Numbered from the stretch's first letter, positions 1 to 11,902 are shown. The stretch is 62,386 nt of DNA from Saccharopolyspora oryzae (GCF_027853915.1 NZ_JAQGLA010000040.1:1-62386), one strand, 5' to 3'. Notes: generated by a model from the letters alone, not told the origin. Made by a program: numbers and translations.

Positions 1-1355
1 CCGCTGCGCTCCAGCAGCCAGCGCAGCGCCCGGCCCTTGTTCCAGTCGATGTCGGGCAGCAGCTCGACCACCTTGCGGCCGTGGGCCACGCGCAGGCCGG
101 CGAGTTCCGCACCGACCTGCCGCACGACGGCGATCACCCGGTCCACCTCGTCCGGGGGAACGTTGCGGTAGTGCGCGGCGAGCGCGAACCGCTTGCGGTC
201 GACCAGCGCGCCGGTCACCGGTTCCAGCTCGGCGGACAGGCGTTGCTCGGCCACGTCGAGAGCGGGCAGCGCGGCTTCGCCCGCCTGCTGCGCGACCGGC
301 TCGCCGCTGGGCCCGACCAGCTCGAACCCGTGGCTGCCCGCGTACCAGATGCCCTCGACCCGCACCCTGCAGCGCACGTCGCTGAGGTCACGGCCGCTGA
401 TCACCGCCACCGGGCAGCGGTGGACGAGGTCCTGCAGCGCCGTGCGGGTCGGCACCGGCAGCGAGACCTTCGTCGGATCTTTGCGGATCGGTGCGAGGGT
501 GCCGTCGAAGTCCAGCAGCAGCACCGGGCGACGGCCTCGCAACCGGGTGGTGATCTCGTCCCAGCGCTCGAGCCCGTCGGGGACCTCGGACAGCCGCCGC
601 TGCCCGGACGCCGCGACGGTGACGTCGGCCAGGGTGGACACCACCACGTCCGCCCCCGCGTCGACCAGACTGCTCGGCAGGCCCGTGCGGTCGATGCCGA
701 CGACCAGCGCGAAGCCACCGGCGCGGGCCGCCGCGACGCCTGCTTCGGCGTCCTCCACCACTGCTGTCCGAGATGGTGGTGCGCCCAGCCGCCGGGCGGC
801 TTCGAGGAAGAGCGAGGGATCGGGTTTGCCGGACAACTCCAGCCCCGCTGCGACCAGGCCGTCGACGCGGACGCCGAACAGGTGCCCGATGCCGGCTCGT
901 TCGAGCACGCGGGCGCAGTTGCGGCTCGCGGAGACCACGGCGGTTTCGATGCCGTGCTGGTGCAGCGACTCGACGAGCGAGATGGCGTCGGCGAACACCT
1001 CGACGCCCTGCGCGTCGAGCGCAGCCGAGAAGTGCGCGTCCTTGAGCTTGCCCAGGCCGTGGGCCGTTTCCTCCCCGGGCTCGTCGTCCGCATCGCCGCG
1101 GGACAGCCAGATCCCGCGGGAGCGCAGGAAGTCCAGCACGCCGTCGACGCGCGGCTTGCCGTGGACGTGGTGGCGGTAGTCGTCGTCGGTGAACGGGCGG
1201 TGGTCCTCCGCCGGGTTCGGGGCGCGCTCGGCCAGGTACTGGTCGAACAGGCCTTTCCACGCTGCGGAATGCAGCCGCGCGGTGTCGGTCAACACCCCGT
1301 CCATGCCGAACAGCACGGCGCGGTGGAGGTTCGGATCGATGCTGGTTGCGACCAT
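1..1355 (-). CDS. otsB: HAD hydrolase / trehalose-6-phosphate phosphatase fusion (OtsB1-like), 3' end outside window
   Basis: Two HAD phosphatase domains in one frame, running off the left edge. Residues about 1-240 resemble beta-phosphoglucomutase-type HADs (AVLFGMDGVLTDT start, later VVEDAEAGVAAA). From about residue 270 comes a trehalose-phosphatase domain (LLLDFDGTLAPI, VISGRD, HGRKVVELLP, NKGRAL). This order is that of mycobacterial OtsB1 (Rv2006), where a glycoside hydrolase family 65 domain follows; that part would lie outside the window. The HAD core motif reads FGMDGV rather than the usual FDxDGV, so the first Asp nucleophile is replaced and domain 1 may be inactive. The ATG is preceded by GGAG about 7 bases upstream. 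An in-frame GTG at 1541 would add an Arg-rich, unlikely extension. Expected role: trehalose formation under stress; the M. tuberculosis relative belongs to the DosR regulon. Confidence 0.85.
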   Translation of the reverse strand, partial: MVATSIDPNLHRAVLFGMDGVLTDTARLHSAAWKGLFDQYLAERAPNPAEDHRPFTDDDYRHHVHGKPRVDGVLDFLRSRGIWLSRGDADDEPGEETAHGLGKLKDAHFSAALDAQGVEVFADAISLVESLHQHGIETAVVSASRNCARVLERAGIGHLFGVRVDGLVAAGLELSGKPDPSLFLEAARRLGAPPSRTAVVEDAEAGVAAARAGGFALVVGIDRTGLPSSLVDAGADVVVSTLADVTVAASGQRRLSEVPDGLERWDEITTRLRGRRPVLLLDFDGTLAPIRKDPTKVSLPVPTRTALQDLVHRCPVAVISGRDLSDVRCRVRVEGIWYAGSHGFELVGPSGEPVAQQAGEAALPALDVAEQRLSAELEPVTGALVDRKRFALAAHYRNVPPDEVDRVIAVVRQVGAELAGLRVAHGRKVVELLPDIDWNKGRALRWLLERS

Positions 1356-1550
1356 GACTGCTCCACACCTGGAATCGGCGTGCTCGCGGAATACCCACTT
1401 CCGCTCCCGCTCCCACCGAGCGGTCAACCGGTCACGACGATCCCCGCGGCCACTGCGGCGGCGGGCAGCAGGAGCAGCGCCGCCAACCGGAGCGCGAAGC
1501 AGCGCGGTGGCGAAGTGCAGCAGGGCGGTCGTGGTGTCCACCGGGCACCG

Positions 1551-3605
<2,055 letters not shown>

Positions 3606-3720
3606 CGCGGACACCCCGGTTCCAACGAGCTTCCCCAGTCTCGCTCAACGCGGTGCGACCGACCGGTCGTGCCAGCGCTCGACGAGGGGTGGACGCACGG
3701 TCTAGCCGCGCTGACGGCGG

Positions 3721-3740
3721 CCGGGGACGAAGGACCCTTA
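3721..3740 (+). promoter_or_regulatory. Candidate DevR/DosR box upstream of Rv1733c-like gene
   Basis: CCGGGGACGAAGGACCCTTA fits the core GGGnC-n4-GnCCC of the mycobacterial DosR consensus TTSGGGACTWWAGTCCCSAA. It lies in the divergent nadE / Rv1733c-like intergenic region, about 54 bases before the latter's start. Assignment is by pattern only. Confidence 0.5.
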
Positions 3741-3793
3741 AGCGGGAACCGAAAGGCGAACAGCCTGGAAGTAGCCCGCTGCAGGAGCGTCCG

Positions 3794-4390
3794 ATGAACT
3801 TCCGCCGGTTTGCGCGAACGATGGGGCTGACGTCGAATCCGCTTCGGCGCCGCTCGGACAAGGTCGTGACCGCGTTGATCCTCGGACTGCTCCTCATCGG
3901 CCTGCTCGGTGTCCCGGTCGCGGCGGTGGTGGCGGGGGAGACGTCCTACGACGCGGGTTTGCGCGCTGCCGCAGCCGCCGCTGCCACGCGGCACCAGGTC
4001 GATGCCACCGTGCTCAGCCCGCCCACGCCCGATGCGGTCGAGACCGGTACTGATGTCAAACCCCAGCGCTACTCGGCCGAGGTGCGGTGGACGGGAGCGG
4101 ACGGAGCTCCGCACTTCGCGACGGCCTCGGTGGCGCCGAGCACCGTCGTGGGCAGCGCGGTCCCGCTGTGGGTCGACACCTCGGACCGGCTCTCGACGCC
4201 GCCGCGGAGCGAACGGCAGATCCACGATGCGGCCACCGGGACGGCCTTCGGTGCGTGGGCGGCGGGAGAAGTGGTGTGCATCGCGCTCATCGCCGGCGCC
4301 CGGGCTGCGGGAGAGGCGCTGGGAATCCGTTCCTGGGCCAGGGAGTGGGAAGTCGTCGGGCCGAAGTGGACCCGCCGCCAGCAGTACTGA
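3794..4390 (+). CDS. Rv1733c-like two-TM membrane protein
   Basis: About 198 residues. It starts at MNFRRFARTMGL; the longer frame upstream is Arg-rich and unlike coding sequence. The order matches M. tuberculosis Rv1733c: a basic N-terminus ending NPLRRRSDKV, a first membrane helix (VVTALILGLLLIGLLGVPVA), an extracytoplasmic segment with RYSAEVRWTG and VPLWVDTSDRL, then a second hydrophobic segment (AWAAGEVVCIALIAGARA). Rv1733c is a DosR-regulated latency antigen of unknown biochemical role. GGAGCGT lies just before the ATG. A candidate DevR box at 3721 supports the same regulation here. Function beyond family membership is unknown. Confidence 0.82.
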   Translation: MNFRRFARTMGLTSNPLRRRSDKVVTALILGLLLIGLLGVPVAAVVAGETSYDAGLRAAAAAAATRHQVDATVLSPPTPDAVETGTDVKPQRYSAEVRWTGADGAPHFATASVAPSTVVGSAVPLWVDTSDRLSTPPRSERQIHDAATGTAFGAWAAGEVVCIALIAGARAAGEALGIRSWAREWEVVGPKWTRRQQY

Positions 4391-4623
4391 GCCGTCGGGT
4401 GGTGCACTGCGTCAATCCCGGGTGCTTCCGGGCTGCGGCTCGGCGCTGCGGTGCCCTTGTACTCGGGGCATCCGGTGACCTCGTCGGCGTGGGACGAGGT
4501 GAGGTCGTTCAGCGCCGCGTCGGGGCAGTGGAAGGCCGCGAAGACCTCGTGACCATCGCCTCTAGCCGGGCTGCGGCGGGTGTTCCACGGTCGGGGGTGC
4601 CCTCCCGGAACGGAGGTGAGGAC

Positions 4624-5280
4624 ATGGGTGACAGGACTGATGAGACGCGGATGCGTCCTCCTGGCGTCGAATCGCCGACTTGGGAGGTCACCGAGCGCTC
4701 GGTGACGATCGACGACTTCGCGCCGCGCTGCGACGTCGGTGTGGCTGAACACGTGGTGACCGATGCTCCGCCGGAGGAGATGTACCGGGCGCTGCGGTAT
4801 CTGGACCTGCTCGACATCCACTCGCGGATCGCGGATTTCGCGTGGTGGATGCGGGGGCTGCCGGAGCGGATCGAACGCCGTGTTCCGCCTCGGGAACCGA
4901 CGCGGCTCACGTTCGACGACCTGTGCACCAGCGGTGAGTGGGTGCTGCTGGGTGAACAACCGGGCCGCGAGGTGGTTTTCGGTGCGGTGGGGCGGTTCTG
5001 GACGCCGATCGTGCGGATGGAGGAGATCTCGGCGGTGGAGTTTCCGGGGTACGGGAAGCCGGGGCGCGGCAAGATCGCCATGGCGTTCTCCGTGCGTCCG
5101 TACGGTCGCGGCGGCAGCATCGCGACCTACGATGTCCGCACCATGCTTGACGACCCGATCACCCGCCGGATCTTCACCTTGTACTGGCGCACGGTGCGGC
5201 CCTTCGTCAGGGCTATCATGCGCGCCACCCTCCGCACTGCGGCGAAGCGAGCAGTGCGACCGGATGCCGGGAGCGGGTGA
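4624..5280 (+). CDS. SRPBCC-like hypothetical protein
   Basis: 218 residues with a strong ribosome site (GGAGGTGAGGAC before ATG). The fold looks like a START/SRPBCC lipid- or ligand-binding domain: VAEHVVTDAPPEEMYRALR near the start, a central beta-rich stretch with FGAVGRFWTP, and a C-terminal helix (YWRTVRPFVRAIMRATL). Proteins of this kind bind hydrophobic ligands, but no ligand can be named here. The upstream 234-base gap (4391-4623) holds no gene and no convincing DevR box. The universal stress gene follows 21 bases later, so the two are probably cotranscribed. Confidence 0.7.
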   Translation: MGDRTDETRMRPPGVESPTWEVTERSVTIDDFAPRCDVGVAEHVVTDAPPEEMYRALRYLDLLDIHSRIADFAWWMRGLPERIERRVPPREPTRLTFDDLCTSGEWVLLGEQPGREVVFGAVGRFWTPIVRMEEISAVEFPGYGKPGRGKIAMAFSVRPYGRGGSIATYDVRTMLDDPITRRIFTLYWRTVRPFVRAIMRATLRTAAKRAVRPDAGSG

Positions 5281-5301
5281 CGGTTCCGGCGGAGGTGTGA
5301 A

Positions 5302-5817
5302 GTGGGAGCCGGGAGCCACCGCGAGGCAGTCGTGGTGGGAGTGGACGGATCTGAGGCCAGCGTGCGGGCGTTGCGCTGGGCCTTGGTCGAGGCGCGGCGG
5401 CGGTGCCTTCCGGTGCACGCGATCATGGCCTGGGAGTCCAGGGCGGTTCTCGCCGGGCCGGGGCCGCTGCTGATGCGGCCGGACCAGACACCGCATGACG
5501 TGCGGGAACGGCACTGGCAGTCGCTGAACCGCGTTGCGCGGGTGAGTTTGGCCGGGGCCACGACGCCGGAGCTGCACGTCGAACTCGTCGAGGGCGATGC
5601 GGCGGAGGTGCTCACCGAACGCTCGGCGCACGCCGGGCTGCTCGTGCTGGGGGACAGCGGCCGGAGCCGTGTTTCCGAAGCGCTGCTGGGCGGTACGGCG
5701 CTCAAGTGCATCCACGAGGCGAGGTGCCCGGTGCTGATCGTCCCCGCGCGGATGCCGGTGGGCTTCGACGAGCAGACGTCACCTGGTGCCGCCGCCACCG
5801 ACCCGGTGCTCGGCTGA
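5302..5817 (+). CDS. Universal stress protein (single UspA domain)
   Basis: 171 residues, GTG start with GGAGG upstream. One UspA domain: beta-1 VVVGVDGSEASVRALRWAL and the nucleotide-binding C-terminal stretch VLGDSGRSRVSEALLGGTA. This only partly keeps the G-2X-G-9X-G(S/T) ATP motif, since GSRG is replaced by GDSG. Single-domain USPs usually dimerise; most actinobacterial dormancy USPs are tandem. Probably in one transcript with the preceding SRPBCC-like gene. Part of a set of three USP genes in this window. Confidence 0.88.
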   Translation: MGAGSHREAVVVGVDGSEASVRALRWALVEARRRCLPVHAIMAWESRAVLAGPGPLLMRPDQTPHDVRERHWQSLNRVARVSLAGATTPELHVELVEGDAAEVLTERSAHAGLLVLGDSGRSRVSEALLGGTALKCIHEARCPVLIVPARMPVGFDEQTSPGAAATDPVLG

Positions 5818-5936
5818 GCCGGGAAGGTCATTCCCCTTGCGCGCGAAGAGGTTTCCCGCGCATCGGCCCCGTTCCGGCCGGACGCGTCGCGGGTACCCCG
5901 GCAGCGGCGGAGGCGAAACCGAGGGGGAGTGGCGCG

Positions 5937-6932
5937 ATGTCAGGAAGAACGGTCCCGTCGCAGGAGACGATGCGCGCCGCGCTGGCCCTGGCGTGCCGGG
6001 CGCCGTCGGTGCACAACAGCCAGCCGTGGCGGTGGAAGCTGGCCGAGCACTCGGCGCACCTGCACCTCGACCGGTCCCGGCTCCTGCCGACGATCGACCC
6101 GACGGGGCGGGAGATGGTGATCAGCTGCGGTGCGGCCCTCAACCACGCCCGCATCGCGTTCGCCGCCGAGGGATGGCTGGCCCGGGTGCACCGCCTGCCG
6201 AACCCGGCGCAGCCCGAACACCTGGCGTCCATCGAGTTCTCCGAACTGGCCGAGGTCGACCCGCACGTGGAGGCGCTGGCAGCAGCGGCGGCGGAGCGGC
6301 GCAGCGACCGGCGCCCCTTCCTGACCGACCAGGTGCCGCAGGAAGTCCTCGCACCGCTGCGCGAAGTCGCGGGGCTGGAGTCCTGCACGCTCACCTTCGC
6401 GCTCGCGGACCGGGATCGCCGGGAGGTGGAGCTGGCCATCGAGCACGCCGGGTCGGTGCAGCGCAGACAACCCGAGTACCAGCAGGAACTCGCCGCTTGG
6501 TCGGGGAGGCACGCGTCCGCCGAGGGAGTGCCGGCGCGCAGCATCCCCGCCGAACACCTGCGCGGCATGCCCGAACGGGACTTCTCGCTGGTGGCCGAGG
6601 GGGAGCTGCCGGTGCCGATCCTGGACGACGGCGCGGTGCTGGCGGTGCTGTCCACCCGCGGCGACACCTTCGACGACTGGCTGGCCGCGGGCGAGGCGTT
6701 GAGCGCGGTGCTGCTGAGCGCGACCGAGCAGCGCTTGGCGACGTGCACGTTGAGCCAGATCGGCGAGGTCGCCGCATCCCGCAACGAGGTCCGGGCGGAG
6801 GTCCTCGGCGGCAGCGGCAATCCGCAGCTGGTGATCCGCATCGGCTGGCCGGTCACCCACGAGTTCCCCGGACCGCTCACCCCGCGCCGCCGGCTGTCGG
6901 AAGTCGTCGAACCGCTGTTCCCGGGGGACTGA
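5937..6932 (+). CDS. Acg-family nitroreductase-like protein
   Basis: 331 residues. It resembles the mycobacterial Acg family (Rv2032, Rv3131, Rv3127): an N-terminal half starting RAALALACRAPSVHNSQPWRW, the central ERRSDRRPF motif, and a second nitroreductase-like half (ILDDGAVLAVLSTRGDTFDDWLAAGEALSAVLLSAT). In M. tuberculosis these are DosR-regulated; structural work shows a lid over the flavin site and no clear nitroreductase activity, with flavin sequestration proposed. ATG 5937 is preceded by GAGGGGGAG. It converges tightly with ppsA (4 bases between stops). A weak dyad at 5823 does not fit a DevR box. Confidence 0.85.
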   Translation: MSGRTVPSQETMRAALALACRAPSVHNSQPWRWKLAEHSAHLHLDRSRLLPTIDPTGREMVISCGAALNHARIAFAAEGWLARVHRLPNPAQPEHLASIEFSELAEVDPHVEALAAAAAERRSDRRPFLTDQVPQEVLAPLREVAGLESCTLTFALADRDRREVELAIEHAGSVQRRQPEYQQELAAWSGRHASAEGVPARSIPAEHLRGMPERDFSLVAEGELPVPILDDGAVLAVLSTRGDTFDDWLAAGEALSAVLLSATEQRLATCTLSQIGEVAASRNEVRAEVLGGSGNPQLVIRIGWPVTHEFPGPLTPRRRLSEVVEPLFPGD

Positions 6933-6936
6933 CCGG

Positions 6937-9195
6937 TCAGAGCCGGGTCCTGGCCGCCTCCAGCAGGATCTTGCGCTCGGCCACGTCCACGGCCTGCCGC
7001 ACGGCGGGCACCGCGTCGGCGTTGACCGAGATCGACGTGATGCCCAGCCGGACCAGGTGCTCGGCGAACTCCGGGTCGTTGGACGGTGCTTGGCCGCACA
7101 GCGACGAGGTGATCCCGGCCCGGCGGGCCGCGCCGATGATGGTGCCGATCGCGTCCAGCACCGCGGGATCGGACTCGTCGAACAGCGGCGCGCACAGCTC
7201 GGAGTCGCGGTCGACGCCGAGCACGAGCTGGGTGAGGTCGTTGCTGCCGATGGAAACCCCGTCGATGCCCATGCGCGCGTACTCCGGCAGCCAGTGCTGC
7301 ACGGACGGCACCTCGGCCATCACCCACCGGTGCAGCCCGGTGGAGTCGCCGAGCGGGCTGCGGTCGATCTCGTCCAGGCACTTCTGCAACTCCCAGCGGG
7401 TCCGCACGAACGGGATCATCAGGTGCAGGTTGGGGGTCTTCTCGCGCACCCGCGCGAGAGCGGCGAGCTCCACCCGGAACAGCGACGGATCGCGCACGTA
7501 GCGGTAGCAGCCGCGGTAGCCGATCATCGGGTTGTCCTCGACCGGTTCGAAGTCGTCCCCGCCGGTGAGGTGGCGGAACTCGTTGCTGCGGAAGTCCGCT
7601 GCGCGGTAGACGACCGGCCGGGGGAAGAACGCCGTCGCGATGGTGGACAGCGCTTCGGCGATCGCGCCGGTCACCGCTCCTTCCCGCCCGGCCGCGAGCA
7701 TGCGTCCGGGATGCTCACCGCCGAGCGCCTCGGTGAGCAGGAATTCCGCGCGCAGCAATCCCACGCCGTCCACGGGCAGCGCAGCAGCTCGCTCAGCTTG
7801 GTCGGGCATCGCCAGGTTGAGGTAGATCCGGGTGACCGGGGAAGGCGCGGAAACCGCTGGGGCCTGGACCACCTCGACGGGCTGCCGGGGAGCGCTGACG
7901 ACGCCTTCGGCCACGGTGCCGTTCGCCCCGTCGACGGTGACTTGCATGCCGTCGCGCAGGGTCCTGGTGGCCGTGCGGGTGCCCACCACGCACGGCAGCC
8001 CCAGTTCCCGCGCGACGATCGCGGCGTGGCAGGTCATCCCGCCGCTGTCGGTGACCAGCGCAGCGGCCTTGCGGATGGCCGGCAGCCAGTCCGGCGCGGT
8101 CATGGGCGCGACCAGCACTTCGCCGGACTGCAGCGCCCCGCCTTCGCTGGGGGACTGCATCACCCGAACTGCGCCCGAAGCCGTGCCGTAGGACGCTCCG
8201 AGTCCGGACACGAGCAGCGCGCCTGCTTCGGCGGGGAGTCGATGCCGGAGCGTCGTGATCGGGCGGGACTGCACCAGCCACCAGGTGCCGTCGGTGATCG
8301 CCCATTCCACGTCCTGCGGGCTCTGGTAGTGGTGCTCCACCTGGGCGAGCAGGTGTGCGAGATCGGTGATCTCGCCGTCGCTGAGCACCCGCTGATCGCT
8401 CTCCTCCGGCCCGACCGCGACCCGGACCTGTCGGCCGTCCGCCTCGCGCACGATCTTGAAGTCCTTGCGGCCGACGTTGACGTGCTGGAGCTGGGCGTCG
8501 GCCTTTCGGATCGTGTAGGTGTCGGGCTCCACGGCACCGCTGACGACGGATTCGCCGAGTCCGAAACCGGCCTCCACCAGCATCTCGTCGTTCGCCCCGC
8601 TCGCCGGGTTCGCGGTGAACGCCACGCCGGAGCGGTCCGCGTCCACCATCTGCTGCACGATGACGGCCATCGCAGGTGCCTCGAGCACGCGCTGCGCGGT
8701 GCGGTAGACGATCGCGCGGGGGCTGAACAGGGATGCCCAACAGTCGACCACCCGCGCGGCCAGCTCGTCGGCGCCGACGACGTTGGTGAAGCTCTCGTTT
8801 ACGCCGGCGAAGGAGACGTCCGGAGCGTCCTCCGCGGTGGCCGACGACCGCACCGCGACCCGGCAGTTGCCATCGAGCTCGTCGTAAGCATCGAGCAGCG
8901 CAGCGCGCACCGGGGCCTCCATGCCCGCTTGGTGCACCAGACGTTGCAGCCGAGCACAGGCTTCGCTGAGCGCATCGGAGTCGTCGACGGAACCGCCGGC
9001 CTCGGCCAGCAACCGGTCGAGTTCCGGCTGCGCACCAGCTTCCGACATGCAGGCGCGGTAGGCGTCGGCGGTGACGACGAACCCCGGCGGGACCGGGAAT
9101 CCGGCGCTGGTGAGCTCGCCCAGGTTCGCTCCCTTGCCCCCGGCCGCGGGCACGTCCGCCAGACCGAGCTCGCCGAGCCAGCGAATCCACGACAT
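6937..9195 (-). CDS. ppsA: Phosphoenolpyruvate synthase
   Basis: About 752 residues. Converts pyruvate, ATP and water to PEP, AMP and phosphate. Domain order is standard: an N-terminal ATP-grasp domain ([37 protein letters not shown]), the swivelling phosphohistidine domain ([17 protein letters not shown], His catalytic), and a C-terminal PEP/pyruvate TIM barrel ending in SLCGQAPS with the catalytic Cys. Start ATG 9195 has GAGG five bases upstream; GTG 9201 overlaps that site and is less likely. A DUF1918 gene lies 38 bases upstream on the same strand, so they probably form an operon. In a dormancy setting it would support gluconeogenesis from pyruvate or acetate. Confidence 0.94.
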   Translation of the reverse strand: MSWIRWLGELGLADVPAAGGKGANLGELTSAGFPVPPGFVVTADAYRACMSEAGAQPELDRLLAEAGGSVDDSDALSEACARLQRLVHQAGMEAPVRAALLDAYDELDGNCRVAVRSSATAEDAPDVSFAGVNESFTNVVGADELAARVVDCWASLFSPRAIVYRTAQRVLEAPAMAVIVQQMVDADRSGVAFTANPASGANDEMLVEAGFGLGESVVSGAVEPDTYTIRKADAQLQHVNVGRKDFKIVREADGRQVRVAVGPEESDQRVLSDGEITDLAHLLAQVEHHYQSPQDVEWAITDGTWWLVQSRPITTLRHRLPAEAGALLVSGLGASYGTASGAVRVMQSPSEGGALQSGEVLVAPMTAPDWLPAIRKAAALVTDSGGMTCHAAIVARELGLPCVVGTRTATRTLRDGMQVTVDGANGTVAEGVVSAPRQPVEVVQAPAVSAPSPVTRIYLNLAMPDQAERAAALPVDGVGLLRAEFLLTEALGGEHPGRMLAAGREGAVTGAIAEALSTIATAFFPRPVVYRAADFRSNEFRHLTGGDDFEPVEDNPMIGYRGCYRYVRDPSLFRVELAALARVREKTPNLHLMIPFVRTRWELQKCLDEIDRSPLGDSTGLHRWVMAEVPSVQHWLPEYARMGIDGVSIGSNDLTQLVLGVDRDSELCAPLFDESDPAVLDAIGTIIGAARRAGITSSLCGQAPSNDPEFAEHLVRLGITSISVNADAVPAVRQAVDVAERKILLEAARTRL

Positions 9196-9233
9196 GGCCA
9201 CCTCGCAACCAACAGGCCTCCGCTGACGCGGCG

Positions 9234-9464
9234 TCAGAGGCTCGTGCTCCGACCGACGTTCAACTTCAGATGGTGGGGAAGGTGATGCTCGAGGTGCGTG
9301 TCCGGACCGGGGAAGAACAAGGTCACCCGACCGTCGTCGAGCCAGTGAACCCGGAAGGGCTCACCACCTTCTCGGCCGCACACCTCGACGATCTGCCCCT
9401 GGCGACGATGTCCACCCAGGTGGACCGCCTCGACGACCAACCAGTCGCCCACTTCCGCACGCAT
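9234..9464 (-). CDS. DUF1918 small protein
   Basis: 76 residues, [18 protein letters not shown] start, with [33 protein letters not shown] typical of DUF1918, a small SH3-like beta-barrel family common in actinobacteria and of unknown role. ATG has GAGGGATTCGC upstream. The longer in-frame extension lacks coding character. It precedes ppsA in the same direction and shares the 187-base divergent promoter region with the AhpD-like gene. Confidence 0.82.
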   Translation of the reverse strand: MRAEVGDWLVVEAVHLGGHRRQGQIVEVCGREGGEPFRVHWLDDGRVTLFFPGPDTHLEHHLPHHLKLNVGRSTSL

Positions 9465-9651
9465 GCGAATCCCTCGACAACACTCCCATCTCCAGTCTCG
9501 CGCCCGCGAAGCAAGCCGGACGAGTGCCGAAGGACTCCGAAACCACGAACCCCGGGTCGCTCGAGACGTGTTGCGGCAGGCCCCAGGTCCGGGTGCATCC
9601 TGGGCAAGCAGCGCACATGTGCTGCTCGCGGCAGGTTGGGGGTGCGGTGGC

Positions 9652-10023
9652 ATGGTTGGCTATGGTTCGGCGATTCGGGACGAGCTGAGGCCTCGCACTC
9701 GTGAGCTCCGGCATGCGATACCGGAGGTGTACGAGGGTTACCGGCAGCTGCACGACGCTGCGCTCGCTCCGGGTGCGGTGGATGCCAAGACCAAGGAGCT
9801 GGTCGCTCTAGCCATCGCGGTGAGCAAGGAGTGCGACGGCTGCATCGCCGCGCACGCCCATGCAGCCGTCCAGCGCGGTGCGACACCACCAGAAGCAGCT
9901 GAGGTGATCGGCGTTGCTTTCTTGATGAACGGGGGGCCCGCCACGGTTTACGGGGCGCGGGCCTACGACGCGTTCACCGAGTTCTACAACACCCATTCCG
10001 CTGGAGGCCGGACTCAGGAGTGA
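9652..10023 (+). CDS. Carboxymuconolactone decarboxylase / AhpD-like protein
   Basis: 123 residues in the all-helical CMD fold: ELRHAIPEVYEGYRQLHDAALAPGAVDAKTKELVALAIAVS, then the redox motif ECDGCIAAHAHAA (CxxC with a following His), as in AhpD-type alkylhydroperoxidase partners. Expected to be a small thiol peroxidase-type or adaptor protein; the substrate is unknown. I start at ATG 9652 (MVGYGSAIRDEL); the upstream extension is out of character. Divergent from the DUF1918-ppsA pair. Confidence 0.84.
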   Translation: MVGYGSAIRDELRPRTRELRHAIPEVYEGYRQLHDAALAPGAVDAKTKELVALAIAVSKECDGCIAAHAHAAVQRGATPPEAAEVIGVAFLMNGGPATVYGARAYDAFTEFYNTHSAGGRTQE

Positions 10024-10127
10024 TCGTCTGGTCCGCCCCCGTTCCAGCGTCGCGGGCCCATCGGCTCTTCCGGTCGCGCGTGGAGTGCCGGAACATGCAC
10101 TGCACGGGCTGGGAAGGGTGACCCGAG

Positions 10128-11042
10128 ATGATGTGGGGTTATGGGCCGGGGATGACGTTCCTGCCGTTGGTGTGGATCGTGCTGATCGGCTTGATCGGCT
10201 GGGCTGTCTTCCTGTTGATCCCCAGCGGTGCGGGTAGCCGTGTTCAACGGGACACACCCGAGGAAACCCTGGCGCGCCGGTTCGCCGCAGATGAGATCGA
10301 CGAAGACGCCTACCACCGAGCGCGAGAAGCGCTAGCACTGCGGCACCGGGCTTCTGCTGCGAGGGCTGCGTTGCGCGGCCGTCGGCTGCCGCTGACCGTG
10401 CTGGTCCTCGCCGTCGCGGCGTTGGTCGCTTCGGTGGTCTGGGTCGTCGGTGGGGTTGGCGGGTGGCGGGCGGTCAGTCCCGGTCAGCCGGCGGCGCCCG
10501 GGTACGGCATGCCCATGATGCCCGGTAACGGCGGTCTGCCGAGCCAGACCGCACCGGCGGCCGTGGCGAACTTCGACGATGCTCGCCGGGCCTCTGACGA
10601 GTTCGGGCAGCAGCGTGGCCTGCACACCGGCGAGGTCATGCAGTTCAGCAACGGTTATTACGCGGAACTCCTTGATCCCGGTGGGCACGGTGCCACCGAG
10701 GTCCTCATCGACCCGGCCAGCGGTGCGGTGTTCCTCGAACCCGGGCCGGCGATGATGTGGAACAGCGCCTACGGGATGATGCCCGCGCCTGTCCGGGGCA
10801 GGCCGCCCACCGTGACCGCTGAGCAAGCCGAGCAGATCGCCGATCAGTGGTTGGCGCAGAACAACACCGGCCTGCACGCGACCGATCCCACCGCATTCCC
10901 CGGCTACTACACGCTGCACGCCCTCCGCGGGGATCAGATCGCCGGGATGCTGTCGGTCAACGCCAGGACCGGAGCCGTCTGGTACCACAGCTGGCACGGG
11001 CAGTTCATCGCCATGCAGGACGCTCCCGCCCACCAGTCCTAG
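10128..11042 (+). CDS. Membrane protein with SHOCT segment and PepSY-like C-terminus
   Basis: 304 residues. An N-terminal membrane helix (TFLPLVWIVLIGLIGWAVFL) is followed by a SHOCT-type segment (DTPEETLARRFAADEIDEDAYHRAREAL), a second helix (PLTVLVLAVAALVASVVWVV), a Met/Gly/Pro-rich linker (GYGMPMMPGNGG), and an exported region with two PepSY-like repeats (TEVLIDPASGAVFLEPG; MLSVNARTGAVWYHSWHG). Met-rich and His residues would suit copper binding, but that is inference. Two adjacent ATGs serve as start; GAAGGGTG lies upstream. Probably redox or metal related, given its AhpD-like and copper-ATPase neighbours. No specific function assigned. Confidence 0.72.
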   Translation: MMWGYGPGMTFLPLVWIVLIGLIGWAVFLLIPSGAGSRVQRDTPEETLARRFAADEIDEDAYHRAREALALRHRASAARAALRGRRLPLTVLVLAVAALVASVVWVVGGVGGWRAVSPGQPAAPGYGMPMMPGNGGLPSQTAPAAVANFDDARRASDEFGQQRGLHTGEVMQFSNGYYAELLDPGGHGATEVLIDPASGAVFLEPGPAMMWNSAYGMMPAPVRGRPPTVTAEQAEQIADQWLAQNNTGLHATDPTAFPGYYTLHALRGDQIAGMLSVNARTGAVWYHSWHGQFIAMQDAPAHQS

Positions 11043-11137
11043 CGCCTGGCTTCGATCTTCGATGCTCCGCGAGATATATCAAGACAGGCTCCTAGCCGAT
11101 CACTCTTGCCGGTTGGTGGCCTGCCGTGGATGCGGGT

Positions 11138-11824
11138 TCAGCGCCAGTCGTAGGGCCGGTGGTGATGGTGGTGGAGTTCGGTGGCGATCACGGCCGCTTG
11201 GGCTCGCCGCGCGACCCCCAGCTTGCTCAGCAAGCGGGAGACGTAGTTCTTGACGGTCTTCTCCGCCAAGAACATCCGTTCTGCGATCTGTCTGTTGGTC
11301 AGGCCCTGCCCGATGAGGTCGAGCAGAATGCGCTCCTGGCTGGTCAGTCCGGGAAGCTCGGCCGATTCGTCCAGCTTTGCTTGCAGGTTCGCCACCAGGT
11401 CCGCTGTTGCCCGCTCGCCCAGCAGGTGTTCGCCTGCGCCGGCAGTGCGCACGGCTGAGACCAGTTTGGTGTCCTTGATGTCTTTGAGAAGGTATCCGGC
11501 AGCCCCGGCGAGGATCGCATCGAGCATGGCTTGTTCGTCGGGGTAGGCGGTCAGCATCAGGCAGTTCACCTTCGGCAGCCGGGAGCGCAACTCCCGGCAC
11601 AGCTCGACGCCGTTGCCGTCTGGCAGTCGCACGTCCAATACCACCACGTTCGGCTGCAGCGGCGGGATCCGGGCCAGCGCCTCGCGGACCGATGCCGCCT
11701 GCCCGACCACGGTGAGATCGGGTTCCGCATCCAGCAGGTCGGCCACACCGATTCGGGCGATCTCGTGGTCGTCTACCAAGAACACCGTGGTCGCGCCGCT
11801 CCCGGCAGGACCTCCGCTGGTCAT
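11138..11824 (-). CDS. devR: NarL-family response regulator, DevR/DosR orthologue
   Basis: 228 residues. Receiver domain with phospho-acceptor Asp64 in [20 protein letters not shown], followed by [20 protein letters not shown]. The C-terminal LuxR HTH reads [30 protein letters not shown]. Near-identity to M. tuberculosis DevR in the recognition helix and in the [14 protein letters not shown] block makes orthology likely. It should bind DosR-type boxes (GGGAC-n4-GTCCC) and activate hypoxia/NO genes, many of which surround it. Odd points: no DevS/DosT histidine kinase is present in the window, and the C-terminus carries five consecutive His before RPYDWR. The start is ATG 11824 with a weak ribosome site. 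Confidence 0.93.
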   Translation of the reverse strand: MTSGGPAGSGATTVFLVDDHEIARIGVADLLDAEPDLTVVGQAASVREALARIPPLQPNVVVLDVRLPDGNGVELCRELRSRLPKVNCLMLTAYPDEQAMLDAILAGAAGYLLKDIKDTKLVSAVRTAGAGEHLLGERATADLVANLQAKLDESAELPGLTSQERILLDLIGQGLTNRQIAERMFLAEKTVKNYVSRLLSKLGVARRAQAAVIATELHHHHHRPYDWR

Positions 11825-11902
11825 GGTGCCAGCATACTAATAACCGCCCGATCGCCGCCCGGCCCTGCCGAACCTGCGTTCGGCGACGGCTGGGCCGAGG
11901 CG

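Noticed and set aside
1356..1541. Extending the HAD/trehalose-phosphatase start to GTG 1541
   Set aside because: The extension is Arg-rich and unlike the family; ATG 1355 has a clear ribosome site.
5820..5839. Dyad GGGAA-n5-TTCCC before the Acg-like gene as a DevR box
   Set aside because: Spacing and the inner bases differ from GGGAC-n4-GTCCC; likely chance in GC-rich DNA.
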